NCBI RefSeq assembly: GCF_022842045.1
Contig: NZ_JALHQI010000031.1
Span: 1-36,029 of the forward strand
Reading direction: 5' to 3'
Origin: Arenimonas sp.
GTDB lineage: Bacteria > Pseudomonadota > Gammaproteobacteria > Xanthomonadales > Xanthomonadaceae
DNA length: 36,029 nucleotides
The translations under genes were made by a program, and so were the position numbers. Position 1 is the first letter of the stretch. The number at the start of each line of letters is the position of its first letter. This document shows positions 1 through 6,878 of this stretch, piece by piece. The notes under the pieces were generated by a model that did not search any database, was not told where the DNA came from, and worked only from the letters and a program-made list of their open reading frames with translations.

Positions 1-1158
1 TCAGGGCAGGCGCACCAGCTCCACGCGGCGGTTCTTCGCGCGGCCGTCCTCGGTGGCGTTGTCGGCCAGCGGCTGGTCGGGGCCGAAGCCCTGCGCCTGC
101 AGGCGGTCGGCGGCGATTCCCTGGGCGACCAGCGCCGCTTGTACCGCCTCGGCGCGCTGGCGCGACAGTTCGCGGTTGCGCTCGGCGGTGCCGGTGCTGT
201 CGGTATGGCCGTCGATGGACAGGCGCAGCGACGGGTCGTTCGACAGCAGGCGGTGGATTTCCGCCACCACCGCCGAGGCGTCGGGGCGAAGCGTGGCCTT
301 GTCCACGTCGAAATTGATGTAGAGCGCGATGCGGCCGTCGGCGTCCAGCGCCTTCTTCATCGCGGCGGCGTCGATGAAGGCCAGCTTGCTGGCCATGCCC
401 TGGCGCTCGAGCACCACCACTTCGCCGTGCAGCGGGATCGCGCCGGTGCTGACCTGGATCCACCATTCCTTGCCGCCCTGGCGGATGAGGTAGGTGTTGT
501 TCTCGCAACCGTCGCTGGCGCAGGTGCCGTGGTAGTGCTTGTCGACCGCCTCGCGGCCGCCGAAGGCCGCGTTCACCTCGTTCGTGTATTGAACCTGGTT
601 GATTTGCTGGCCGCCCAGCTCGGCGATGGCGTTGGCGTAGTTGCGCTGGAACTCGATGTCGGAGTATTCGCGCTGGTCGGGGTTGGTGAGCTGGAAGCGG
701 TCGCGGAAGACCTTGCCCTCGACGGCCACCACCTTGTCGCCGGCGATCATGTGCTCGCGGTCGAAGTTCTTGTTGCGATCGCGGTCGCTTAGCGTGCTGA
801 CCAGGCCCTCGGGCTCCTTGAAGAAGGGGAAGGGCGGCAGGCTTGCGGTGGACTCGGGCACGCTGGCGGGGTCGAACTCGGCGGGAACCTCCGCCGGCGG
901 GGCGGCGTCGGTCGCCAGCTCGGGGCCGCCAGGCTCGCCGGGCAGCGGAGTTGCCTGCGATGCCGACGCCAGGCCGGCGTCCGTAGCGGCGACGTCTTCG
1001 GCGCCCGGCTCGCCGGGCTGCGTGGCGGTAGCGGGCCCGGCGCTCGCCTCGGCCGCCGGGTCGGTGGCCGGCGCGCTCCCGGCGGCGGCATCCTCCTCCC
1101 GTTGGCCACAGGCGGTGAGGACGAGGGTCGAGGCAAGCAGCAGCGGCAGCAGTCGCAT
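1..1158 (-). CDS. OmpA-family outer-membrane lipoprotein
   Basis: The 385-residue protein begins with a lipoprotein signal ending in the lipobox LTAC, so Cys17 would be the lipidated residue. I chose the ATG at 1158 because the signal peptide starts there and CCGGAG lies just upstream; the frame stays open upstream but adds nothing signal-like. Residues 18-130 are low-complexity Ala/Pro/Glu/Thr, probably a periplasmic spacer. Residues about 140-265 form a domain I do not recognise, with a Cys pair (TCASDGC) that could form a disulfide. Residues about 275-385 are an OmpA C-terminal domain, with INFDVDKATL, the DGHTDSTG peptidoglycan-binding motif and NRRVE near the end. The likely role is anchoring the outer membrane to peptidoglycan. 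The stop codon is the first three bases of the window, so the gene is complete. Confidence 0.93.
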   Translation of the reverse strand: MRLLPLLLASTLVLTACGQREEDAAAGSAPATDPAAEASAGPATATQPGEPGAEDVAATDAGLASASQATPLPGEPGGPELATDAAPPAEVPAEFDPASVPESTASLPPFPFFKEPEGLVSTLSDRDRNKNFDREHMIAGDKVVAVEGKVFRDRFQLTNPDQREYSDIEFQRNYANAIAELGGQQINQVQYTNEVNAAFGGREAVDKHYHGTCASDGCENNTYLIRQGGKEWWIQVSTGAIPLHGEVVVLERQGMASKLAFIDAAAMKKALDADGRIALYINFDVDKATLRPDASAVVAEIHRLLSNDPSLRLSIDGHTDSTGTAERNRELSRQRAEAVQAALVAQGIAADRLQAQGFGPDQPLADNATEDGRAKNRRVELVRLP

Positions 1159-1297
1159 GGTGGGCTCCGGAAGAAAAGGGGCGGGCTGAGGATGCACCGC
1201 ACGTGGGATCTCCATCTCTGTCACACGGGTTAGGGGGCTTCCCGGGGCCAGCGCTTGGCGTGAAGGCGCGTGCACCGTTGGGCCGGGGCGAATTGGT

Positions 1298-1303
1298 TAT
1301 GCT
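1298..1303 (+). promoter_or_regulatory. -10-like hexamer, possible leaderless promoter
   Basis: TATGCT ends six bases before the ATG at 1310, which would put the transcription start at or next to the start codon. There is no Shine-Dalgarno match and no convincing -35 box. Confidence 0.35.
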
Positions 1304-1309
1304 CAGGCC

Positions 1310-2188
1310 ATGGTGTCCCTCCGCCCATCCCGCCTCCCATTCGGCCTGCTTCTCCTGCTCGTGCTGGCGATGCCGGTCGGTGCGCAGTCGGAATCCGCGC
1401 TGGTTGGCGGCGACCCGAACTACCCCCCGTTCCATTACCTGAATCAGCAGGGCCAGGCCGCGGGCCGGGACGTCGAACTGATCCGCGCGATCGCCGCCGA
1501 CCAGGGCTTCCAGGTCGAATTCAGCCTGCTCGAGTGGGGCCGCGTGCTGGGCCAGCTCGAGCGCGGTGCGGTGGACGTGGTGCCGATGTTCATCACCGAG
1601 GACCGCCGCGCCCGCTTCGACTTCAGCCAGCCGTTCGCACGGCGGCACCACCAGGTGTTCGGGCCGCGCCGGGCGGCGCGCGTGGAAGACATCGAGGACC
1701 TGGCCGGCCGCCGGGTCGCGGTGCAGTTCGCCGGCATGGCCTACGAGTGGCTGGCCAACCAGGACGCCGGCATCGAGATCCGGCCCATCAACATCGAGGA
1801 CGGCGCGGTGCTTGCCGTGGCGCGCGGCGAAGCGGATTTCGCGCTGGTACCCAGCGACATCGGCGAGCGCGCGATCGCCGTGCACGGGCTCAAGGACATC
1901 GTGGCGCTGAGCCCGCCGCTGCTCGAGCGCGACTATGCGTTTGGCGTCAGCCGCGACCGGCCGGCGCTGCGCGAGAAGATCGATGCCGGCCTGGCGCGCC
2001 TGCGGGAGAACGGCGAGCTGGCGCGGATCATGGCGGACGAGGTGGCGAGCCCGGTGCCGGTGGAGCGCCAGCACCGGCCGATGGATGCGCGCGAGCGCAG
2101 CAGCGTGTCGTGGTGGATCGCCGGCCTGATCCTGCTGGGCCTGTTGTTGTGGGTCGGCGCGCGCTGGGCACGCTCGCCCGGGGACTGA
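1310..2188 (+). CDS. Membrane-tethered periplasmic solute-binding (SBP_bac_3) protein
   Basis: The 292-residue protein has a signal peptide ending near VGAQS (about residue 27), followed by a family 3 extracellular solute-binding domain (about 30-250). Typical features are NYPPFHYLN, a GAVDVVPMFITEDRR segment and DFSQPF. It ends in a hydrophobic helix (about 268-286) and a short basic tail, so the binding domain should sit in the periplasm anchored at its C-terminus. This arrangement is normal when a GGDEF, EAL or kinase domain follows the helix, but here the protein stops. No ABC permease or ATPase gene is nearby. It converges on a diguanylate cyclase gene with nine bases between the stops. 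It may be a separate sensor subunit; the ligand cannot be told, though amino acids are usual for the family. Confidence 0.85.
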   Translation: MVSLRPSRLPFGLLLLLVLAMPVGAQSESALVGGDPNYPPFHYLNQQGQAAGRDVELIRAIAADQGFQVEFSLLEWGRVLGQLERGAVDVVPMFITEDRRARFDFSQPFARRHHQVFGPRRAARVEDIEDLAGRRVAVQFAGMAYEWLANQDAGIEIRPINIEDGAVLAVARGEADFALVPSDIGERAIAVHGLKDIVALSPPLLERDYAFGVSRDRPALREKIDAGLARLRENGELARIMADEVASPVPVERQHRPMDARERSSVSWWIAGLILLGLLLWVGARWARSPGD

Positions 2189-2197
2189 GTGGCCGGC

Positions 2198-3289
2198 TCA
2201 GGCGCCGGGTTTGGCCGGGCTGGTGAGCATGGCGACGCGGTTGCGGCCGCCCCGCTTGGCCTCGTAGAGCGCACGGTCGGCGGTTTCCATCCAGTCCGCC
2301 AGTTCGGTGTCGTGGTCGACCGCGGTGGCCAGGCCAACGCTGATCGAGACCTGCAGGCCGGGTGCCCGTTCGAAGCGCAGCGCGGCCACCTGCTGGCGCA
2401 ATTGCTCGGCGATGCCAGCGGCCGTTTCGGCGTCGACCGGCAAGGCCACCGCGAACTCATCGCCGCCCAGTCGCCCGGCATGGCCGGCAGGCAGCGCAGC
2501 GCGGCGGACGTGGTGGCCGACCTCCCGCAGCACTTCGTCGCCCAGCGCGTGGCCGTGGCGGTCGTTGATGTCCTTGAACCGGTCCACGTCCACCAATAGC
2601 AGGGTGGCCTCCTGTCCCTTGGCGTGGCGGCGGCGCAGCTGGTGCTCGGCCTGCGATTGCCAGTGGGCGCGGCTGTCGAGGCCGGTGAGGGTGTCGGTGC
2701 GGTTCAGTGCCTCGAGCTGCAGGTTCTGGCGCTGCATCGTGCGCACGAGCTGGTAGCTCGACAGGCTGACCGCCAGCGAATGGATCACCATGATCGGCAG
2801 GCAGGCCAGCACCACGGGCATCGTGGTTTCGGGCTCGAACGCGAAGCCGGTGAGCAGGCCTGCGCCCACCAGGCCCAGCGCCATGGCCGGCAGCGAGCGC
2901 AGCCACAGGCCGCGGATGCCGGAATTGACCTTGTCGGCGGTGGCCATGGCCATCAGCAGCACCGAGGGCAGCACGTTGAAGTGCAACACCGCGGCGTACG
3001 AGCCCGCCAGCAGCGAGTCGAACAGGAAGTTGCGCAGCTCGGCCAGCTTGGGATCACGGCTGCGGATGGCAACCACGAAGGCCAGGTGCGGCCAGACCAG
3101 GCAAGCGAAGGCGGCCCAGGCCCAGTAAGGCCACGACGCATCGCGCGCCGCCAGCACCACGACCAGCGGCAGCGCCGCCAGGCCCATGCCCAGGATGCGG
3201 AAGCGGTAGGTGCGGCGCGGCAGGTCACGCAGATGACCGCCACGGCGGTCGTCCTGCCCGCCGGAAACCGGAGGCGCGGTGGTCGACAA
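2198..3289 (-). CDS. MASE2-GGDEF diguanylate cyclase (AdrA/DgcC-like)
   Basis: Makes c-di-GMP from two GTP. The N-terminal half is a multi-helix MASE2 sensor: WPHLAF (about 66-71) and NVLPS (about 105-109) match the AdrA/DgcC pattern. The cyclase domain (about 197-360) has DTLTGL, DVDRFKDIND and an intact GGDEF at 275-279. The inhibitory RxxD site is missing: those positions read LPAG (266-269), so product inhibition is probably lost. The frame has no ATG upstream of the membrane domain that looks right; I chose the TTG at 3289, preceded by a GGGGGG stretch, giving 363 residues. The start is the least certain part. The gene lies 97 bases downstream of the BLUF gene on the same strand, with an 11-G tract between, and probably shares its transcript. 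Confidence 0.88.
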   Translation of the reverse strand: MSTTAPPVSGGQDDRRGGHLRDLPRRTYRFRILGMGLAALPLVVVLAARDASWPYWAWAAFACLVWPHLAFVVAIRSRDPKLAELRNFLFDSLLAGSYAAVLHFNVLPSVLLMAMATADKVNSGIRGLWLRSLPAMALGLVGAGLLTGFAFEPETTMPVVLACLPIMVIHSLAVSLSSYQLVRTMQRQNLQLEALNRTDTLTGLDSRAHWQSQAEHQLRRRHAKGQEATLLLVDVDRFKDINDRHGHALGDEVLREVGHHVRRAALPAGHAGRLGGDEFAVALPVDAETAAGIAEQLRQQVAALRFERAPGLQVSISVGLATAVDHDTELADWMETADRALYEAKRGGRNRVAMLTSPAKPGA

Positions 3290-3339
3290 GTTGTGGCATC
3301 CCCCCTGGATACGCCGCCAGCATAGCCGAGCCCGGCCGT

Positions 3340-3350
3340 GGGGGGGGGGG
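3340..3350. repeat. 11-base G homopolymer
   Basis: A run of 11 G (C on the coding strand of the flanking genes) lies between the BLUF gene and the diguanylate cyclase start, about 50 bases before the TTG. Tracts of this length are prone to slippage, and also to sequencing error. Confidence 0.9.
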
Positions 3351-3386
3351 CGAAAGATTCGGCCCGCCGCGGGGCGGCGGCGTCGG

Positions 3387-3947
3387 TCAGCGGGCGACCG
3401 CCACCGTTGCCACGACGCCCAGCAGCACCACGCCCAGCACCGCCATCGCGTAGCGCAGGCCCGGCGCGGGTTCGGGTGCACCGGGCGGCGGGGTCACCAC
3501 CTCGGCGGCCAGTTTCGCGTCGGGCCCTTCGACCAGCAGGCGGTTCATCGCCGCCAGCAGGTCGGCGTCGAAGCTGTAGGGGTCGAAGGTGGCGCGTCCA
3601 TGCCGGGCCATCAGCCGGCGCACCTGGCTGGCGTTGGGCACCAGCTTCATTGCCCAGCTGGAGAAGCTGCGGCGCGCGATGTCCTCGCGCGCCAGCACCT
3701 TGAGGTCATGGTGGCGCGGATCGGCGTGCAGCTGCTGGTAGAGCGCCTCGACTTCCGCGGCCGGGCCTTCCAGGCACTGGAAGAAACAGCCGTCGCCGAA
3801 GTAAAGCGCGCCCACCAGGCCGCGGCGCGGATTGTTGCGGCGGGACTGGATCAGGATGCGGGCGACTTCCGGATGGATGCCGGCGCTGCCGTTCACGTCG
3901 TCGAAACGCGCGCGGCTGGCGTAGGTCAGTCGGAGCAGGGAAGACAT
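3387..3947 (-). CDS. BLUF-domain blue-light sensor with C-terminal membrane anchor
   Basis: A FAD-binding blue-light receptor domain fills residues 1 to about 105. The key residues are present: Tyr9 (in LTYASRA), Asn39 (in RRNNPRRG), Gln57 (in FFQCLEGP), Trp98 and Met100 (SSWAM). The Asn-Gln (18) and Gln-Trp (41) spacings equal those of AppA; there is a six-residue insertion after the first strand. Residues 106-160 are a helical/Pro-rich extension, and 163-185 form a single hydrophobic helix ending the protein, so it should be tail-anchored with BLUF in the cytoplasm. No output enzyme is fused. AGGTG lies five bases before the ATG. The next gene on the strand encodes a membrane diguanylate cyclase, the natural candidate partner. 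BLUF identity is firm; the partner is inference. Confidence 0.93.
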   Translation of the reverse strand: MSSLLRLTYASRARFDDVNGSAGIHPEVARILIQSRRNNPRRGLVGALYFGDGCFFQCLEGPAAEVEALYQQLHADPRHHDLKVLAREDIARRSFSSWAMKLVPNASQVRRLMARHGRATFDPYSFDADLLAAMNRLLVEGPDAKLAAEVVTPPPGAPEPAPGLRYAMAVLGVVLLGVVATVAVAR

Positions 3948-3960
3948 GGGGGCACCTCGT

Positions 3961-3985
3961 CGTGGAACGAGCGCATCATTCCACG
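3961..3985. promoter_or_regulatory. Inverted repeat upstream of the BLUF gene
   Basis: CGTGGAA (3961-3967) and TTCCACG (3979-3985) are perfect 7-base arms with an 11-base spacer, starting 14 bases before the BLUF start codon. This fits an operator or a leader hairpin. No factor is known. Confidence 0.4.
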
Positions 3986-4003
3986 CATGGCTTCATGGAC
4001 CCC

Positions 4004-4034
4004 GTGAAAACGGCCGTTTCGACGCGGTTTTCAC
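4004..4034. promoter_or_regulatory. Second inverted repeat between the YkgJ-like and BLUF genes
   Basis: GTGAAAAC (4004-4011) and GTTTTCAC (4027-4034) are perfect 8-base arms around a 15-base spacer, just past the stop of the YkgJ-like gene. It could be a terminator-like hairpin without a U run, or an operator for the BLUF gene. Confidence 0.4.
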
Positions 4035-4036
4035 CG

Positions 4037-4372
4037 TCATGCCGCAGGTTTCACAGGCAGCGGGGCGGGGTTGCGGGCGTGGACCTTGCGCTCGTCGCGG
4101 CAGTAGGCGCCGCCCATCGCGAACTTGCGGCAGATGCTCGGACGCGTGTCGTAGATGCCGCAGCGCATGTGCTCGCGGTCGAGCGCCGCGCACCAGCCGT
4201 CGGCGTCGCGGCGCATCACGTCCAGGCCGCGGTGGTCGACATCGACCAGGTGCGGCGGCTGCACTTCGTCGGGCATCAGCACCACCGTGAGGCGGCAGCA
4301 GACGGCGGCGCAGCGGTCGCAGGAAACGGCGGGATCGACGCGCTGGTCGTCGTCGCGGAACACGATGGGCAT
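4037..4372 (-). CDS. YkgJ-family cysteine-cluster (CxxCxxCC-type) protein
   Basis: This 111-residue cytoplasmic protein has eight cysteines: Cys18, 21, 25 and 26 (CDRCAAVCC), Cys61, Cys71, Cys81 and Cys91. The motif CGIYDTRPSICRKF is typical of the YkgJ/UPF0153 family, thought to bind zinc or an iron-sulfur cluster; no reaction is established. I used the ATG at 4372, because the frame upstream is an open shadow of other genes. It is the first of three minus-strand genes (this one, BLUF, diguanylate cyclase), with 89 bases to the BLUF gene that carry two inverted repeats, so co-transcription is uncertain. Confidence 0.85.
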   Translation of the reverse strand: MPIVFRDDDQRVDPAVSCDRCAAVCCRLTVVLMPDEVQPPHLVDVDHRGLDVMRRDADGWCAALDREHMRCGIYDTRPSICRKFAMGGAYCRDERKVHARNPAPLPVKPAA

Positions 4373-4528
4373 GGGCGGCTTCGGGGATGGCGATCCGGCC
4401 CGCGGGGCGGGGCGGTGGCGCGTGGAGGGGGCGAAGCGGAGCCCGGGATTCGGGACGGCGGGACGCGCAGGCGGTTCAGCTGGCGGGCGCAGTCTACACC
4501 CTGCCGGGCGCCCCGGCCGGGGCTGGGC

Positions 4529-4534
4529 CATAAT
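4529..4534 (+). promoter_or_regulatory. -10-like hexamer before the RIO kinase gene
   Basis: CATAAT lies 30 bases before the ATG at 4565, leaving a leader of about 24 bases. No clear -35 box is visible. Confidence 0.35.
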
Positions 4535-4564
4535 GCCGGCCCGAACCCGGCCGCGTGCCCACCG

Positions 4565-5422
4565 ATGAAAACCCCCAAGGGCCTGCAGCCGTTGATCGAC
4601 GACGGCGTGATCGACGAAGTGCTGCGCCCGCTCAAGAGCGGCAAGGAAGCCTCGGTGTACGTGGTTCGTTCCGGCGACGAGGTGCTGTGCGCCAAGGTCT
4701 ACAAGGACATGGGCCAGCGCAGTTTCCAGGCCCGCGTGCAGTACCAGGAGGGCCGCAAGGTCCGCGGCAGCCGCCAGCAGCGGGCCATGGGCAAGGCCAG
4801 CAAGTTCGGCAAGCGCGAGCTCGAGACGCAGTGGAAGAACACCGAGGTCGACGCGCTCTACCAGCTGGTCGAGGCCGGCGTGAGCGCGCCGCGCCCGCAT
4901 GGCTACCACCACGGCGTGCTGCTGATGGCGCTGGTGACCGATGCCGGGGGCCACAGCGCCCCTCGCCTGGGCGAGGTCGAGCTCGAGGCCGCCGAGGCCG
5001 CCCGCTACCACCACGCGCTGGTGCGCGACGTGGTGCGCATGTTGTGCCTGGGCCTGATCCACGGCGACCTGTCCGAATACAACGTGCTGGTCTCGCCCGA
5101 GGGGCCGGTGATCATCGATTTCCCGCAGGTGGTCAGTGCCGCCGGCAACAACGCCGCCCGGGCCATGCTGCTGCGCGACGTGCACAACCTTCGCGACAGC
5201 CTGGGCCGGTTCGAGCCGGCGCTGCTGGCCACGCACTACGGGGAGGAGATGTGGGCGCTGTACGAGCGCGGCGAACTGCGCCCCGACACCGTGCTCACCG
5301 GCCACTTCACCTTCGACGAGCGCCGGGCCGACCTGGGCGCGGTGCTCATGAGCATCGAGGATGCCCGCCAGGAGGCGATCATCCGCCAGCAGGGCCGCGA
5401 GGCCGCCGCCGAACAGGACTGA
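4565..5422 (+). CDS. RIO1-like atypical serine/threonine kinase
   Basis: The 285-residue protein has the RIO kinase signature: a nucleotide loop with LKSGKEASVYVV (about 23-34), the ATP-contacting Lys44 in CAKVYK, the catalytic HGDLSEYNVLV (166-176, Asp168 and Asn173) and the metal-binding IIDFPQ (Asp185). The long charged stretch between Lys44 and the next helix (QEGRKVRGSR) also fits bacterial RIO proteins. In archaea and eukaryotes the family acts in small-subunit ribosome maturation; the role of bacterial members is unclear. I see no fused domain. The gene is alone on its transcript, about 100 bases before the response regulator gene, so a functional link with that gene is only possible. 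Confidence 0.9.
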   Translation: MKTPKGLQPLIDDGVIDEVLRPLKSGKEASVYVVRSGDEVLCAKVYKDMGQRSFQARVQYQEGRKVRGSRQQRAMGKASKFGKRELETQWKNTEVDALYQLVEAGVSAPRPHGYHHGVLLMALVTDAGGHSAPRLGEVELEAAEAARYHHALVRDVVRMLCLGLIHGDLSEYNVLVSPEGPVIIDFPQVVSAAGNNAARAMLLRDVHNLRDSLGRFEPALLATHYGEEMWALYERGELRPDTVLTGHFTFDERRADLGAVLMSIEDARQEAIIRQQGREAAAEQD

Positions 5423-5527
5423 GGCCCGCCTGGCCCCGGATTTCCGGTTCTGTGACCGGGGTGGTGGGCAGGCCGGGCCGCTTGGTCTAGATTGGGGGGA
5501 GTTCAGGGGTCGGTCTTGGGGGCAGGG

Positions 5528-6826
5528 ATGAGCGGGGACTCGGGCGCCAAGGCGCGCATCCTGGTGGTCGATGACTCCAAGCTGATGCGCAAGGCGGCCA
5601 TGAAGATGCTGGGCGACGAGTTCGACGTCGTCACCGCAGACGACGGCGCGCAGGCCTGGCAGATGGTCAGCGAGGACCAGACCATCCAGGTCGTTTTCTC
5701 CGACCTCAACATGCCCGTGTCCGATGGCTACGACCTGCTGCGCCGGGTGCGCGGCTCGGCTGACGCCGGAGTGCAGGCGCTGCCGCTGATCATCGTCACC
5801 GGCGCCGAGAACGACGAGGCGGCGCGGATGCGGGCGCTGGACATGGGCGCCACCGATTTCATCACCAAGCCCTTTTCGACCACCGACCTGGTGGCGCGCG
5901 CCCGCGCCCACGCCAACAACCAGCGCATCACCCGCCAGCTGCAGGCCCAGTCCACGCTCGACGGCCTGACGGGCCTCAGCAACAAGGCCGGCTTCCTCGA
6001 CCGCCTGCAGCAGGACATCGCCTATGCGCGCCGGCACCAGCACCCGCTGTGCCTGGTGCGGCTGGAGATGGTCGATTTCCGCCGGTTCTTCCTCTACCAC
6101 GGCCGTGAAGTGGCCGAGGCGTTGGTGCTGCAGGTCGCGCGCATGCTGCGCGGGCGCATCCGCAAGGAGGATACCGCGGCGCGCGTTGGCCTCGGCGGCT
6201 TCGCACTGTCGCTGCCCGGGGGCGACCCGGTGGGCATCGAAGGCATGATCGGCCGCCTGCGGCTGGAGCTGCTGGGCCAGCCGCCGGTGGACGAGAACGG
6301 CGAACCGATCGCGGTCGAGCTGGGCGCCGCGGTGCTGTGCCCGGACCTGGCGCTGGGGCTCGGCGCGCAGGCAATGATGGACCAGTGCCAGGCGATGCTG
6401 GACGCACCGCCCGTCGCGGCACCGCCGACCGGCGAGGCCGCCGCGCCTGCGCTGCATGTCGAGACCTGCATCGTGCCGCTGGCCGCGCCGGCGGTGGCCG
6501 CGCCGCCGACGACCATCCCCATGCCCGCGCCGGTGGCGCCTGTCCTGGCCGCGGCCACGACTGCCGGAGATATGCCGTCGGCTACCCCGGCTCCAACACC
6601 CGCCGCGAAACCCGCATCGGCACCGGCGCCCGAACCCGCGACGAGCGCCGCCACCACGCCGGCACCCCTTCGCATCGACCCGTTGCTGGACGAACTCGCC
6701 GCCGGCAACGCTCGTGCCGTGGCCGACAAGATGCCCCAGGTCATCGGCCGCCTGCTGCCGGTGCTGCGGCTGCTGGGCCCGGGCCAGCGCGCCCAGTTGA
6801 TCCAGTTCCTGCAGCGCCTGGGCTGA
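5528..6826 (+). CDS. Response regulator with degenerate GGDEF domain (c-di-GMP binding likely, synthesis not)
   Basis: Residues 8-130 form a complete receiver domain: acidic pair Asp15/Asp16, phospho-acceptor Asp59 (SDLNMP), Thr91 and Lys114 (TKPF). Residues about 140-285 follow the GGDEF fold (DGLTGLSNK). The active-site motif reads GLGGF (221-225) and the metal-binding DxDxFK segment reads EMVDFRRF, so cyclase activity should be absent. The RxxD inhibitory site is kept as RKED (212-215) at the correct spacing, suggesting a c-di-GMP receptor. An Ala/Pro-rich linker (about 290-380) leads to a small helical C-terminal segment of about 50 residues that I do not recognise. No histidine kinase gene is adjacent. 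I chose the ATG at 5528, after GGGGGCAGGG; it gives the usual receiver N-terminus and 432 residues. Confidence 0.88.
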   Translation: MSGDSGAKARILVVDDSKLMRKAAMKMLGDEFDVVTADDGAQAWQMVSEDQTIQVVFSDLNMPVSDGYDLLRRVRGSADAGVQALPLIIVTGAENDEAARMRALDMGATDFITKPFSTTDLVARARAHANNQRITRQLQAQSTLDGLTGLSNKAGFLDRLQQDIAYARRHQHPLCLVRLEMVDFRRFFLYHGREVAEALVLQVARMLRGRIRKEDTAARVGLGGFALSLPGGDPVGIEGMIGRLRLELLGQPPVDENGEPIAVELGAAVLCPDLALGLGAQAMMDQCQAMLDAPPVAAPPTGEAAAPALHVETCIVPLAAPAVAAPPTTIPMPAPVAPVLAAATTAGDMPSATPAPTPAAKPASAPAPEPATSAATTPAPLRIDPLLDELAAGNARAVADKMPQVIGRLLPVLRLLGPGQRAQLIQFLQRLG

Positions 6827-6878
6827 CAAGCGCGCCGGCTTGGCTATCATCGGGCGACCGTCCTTGCCGGAACCCGCC

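Noticed and set aside
3290..3481. Upstream extension of the diguanylate cyclase to an ATG at 3481
   Set aside because: The extension is Trp/Arg/Cys-rich, overlaps the end of the BLUF gene and crosses the G tract; it does not resemble any MASE2 N-terminus.
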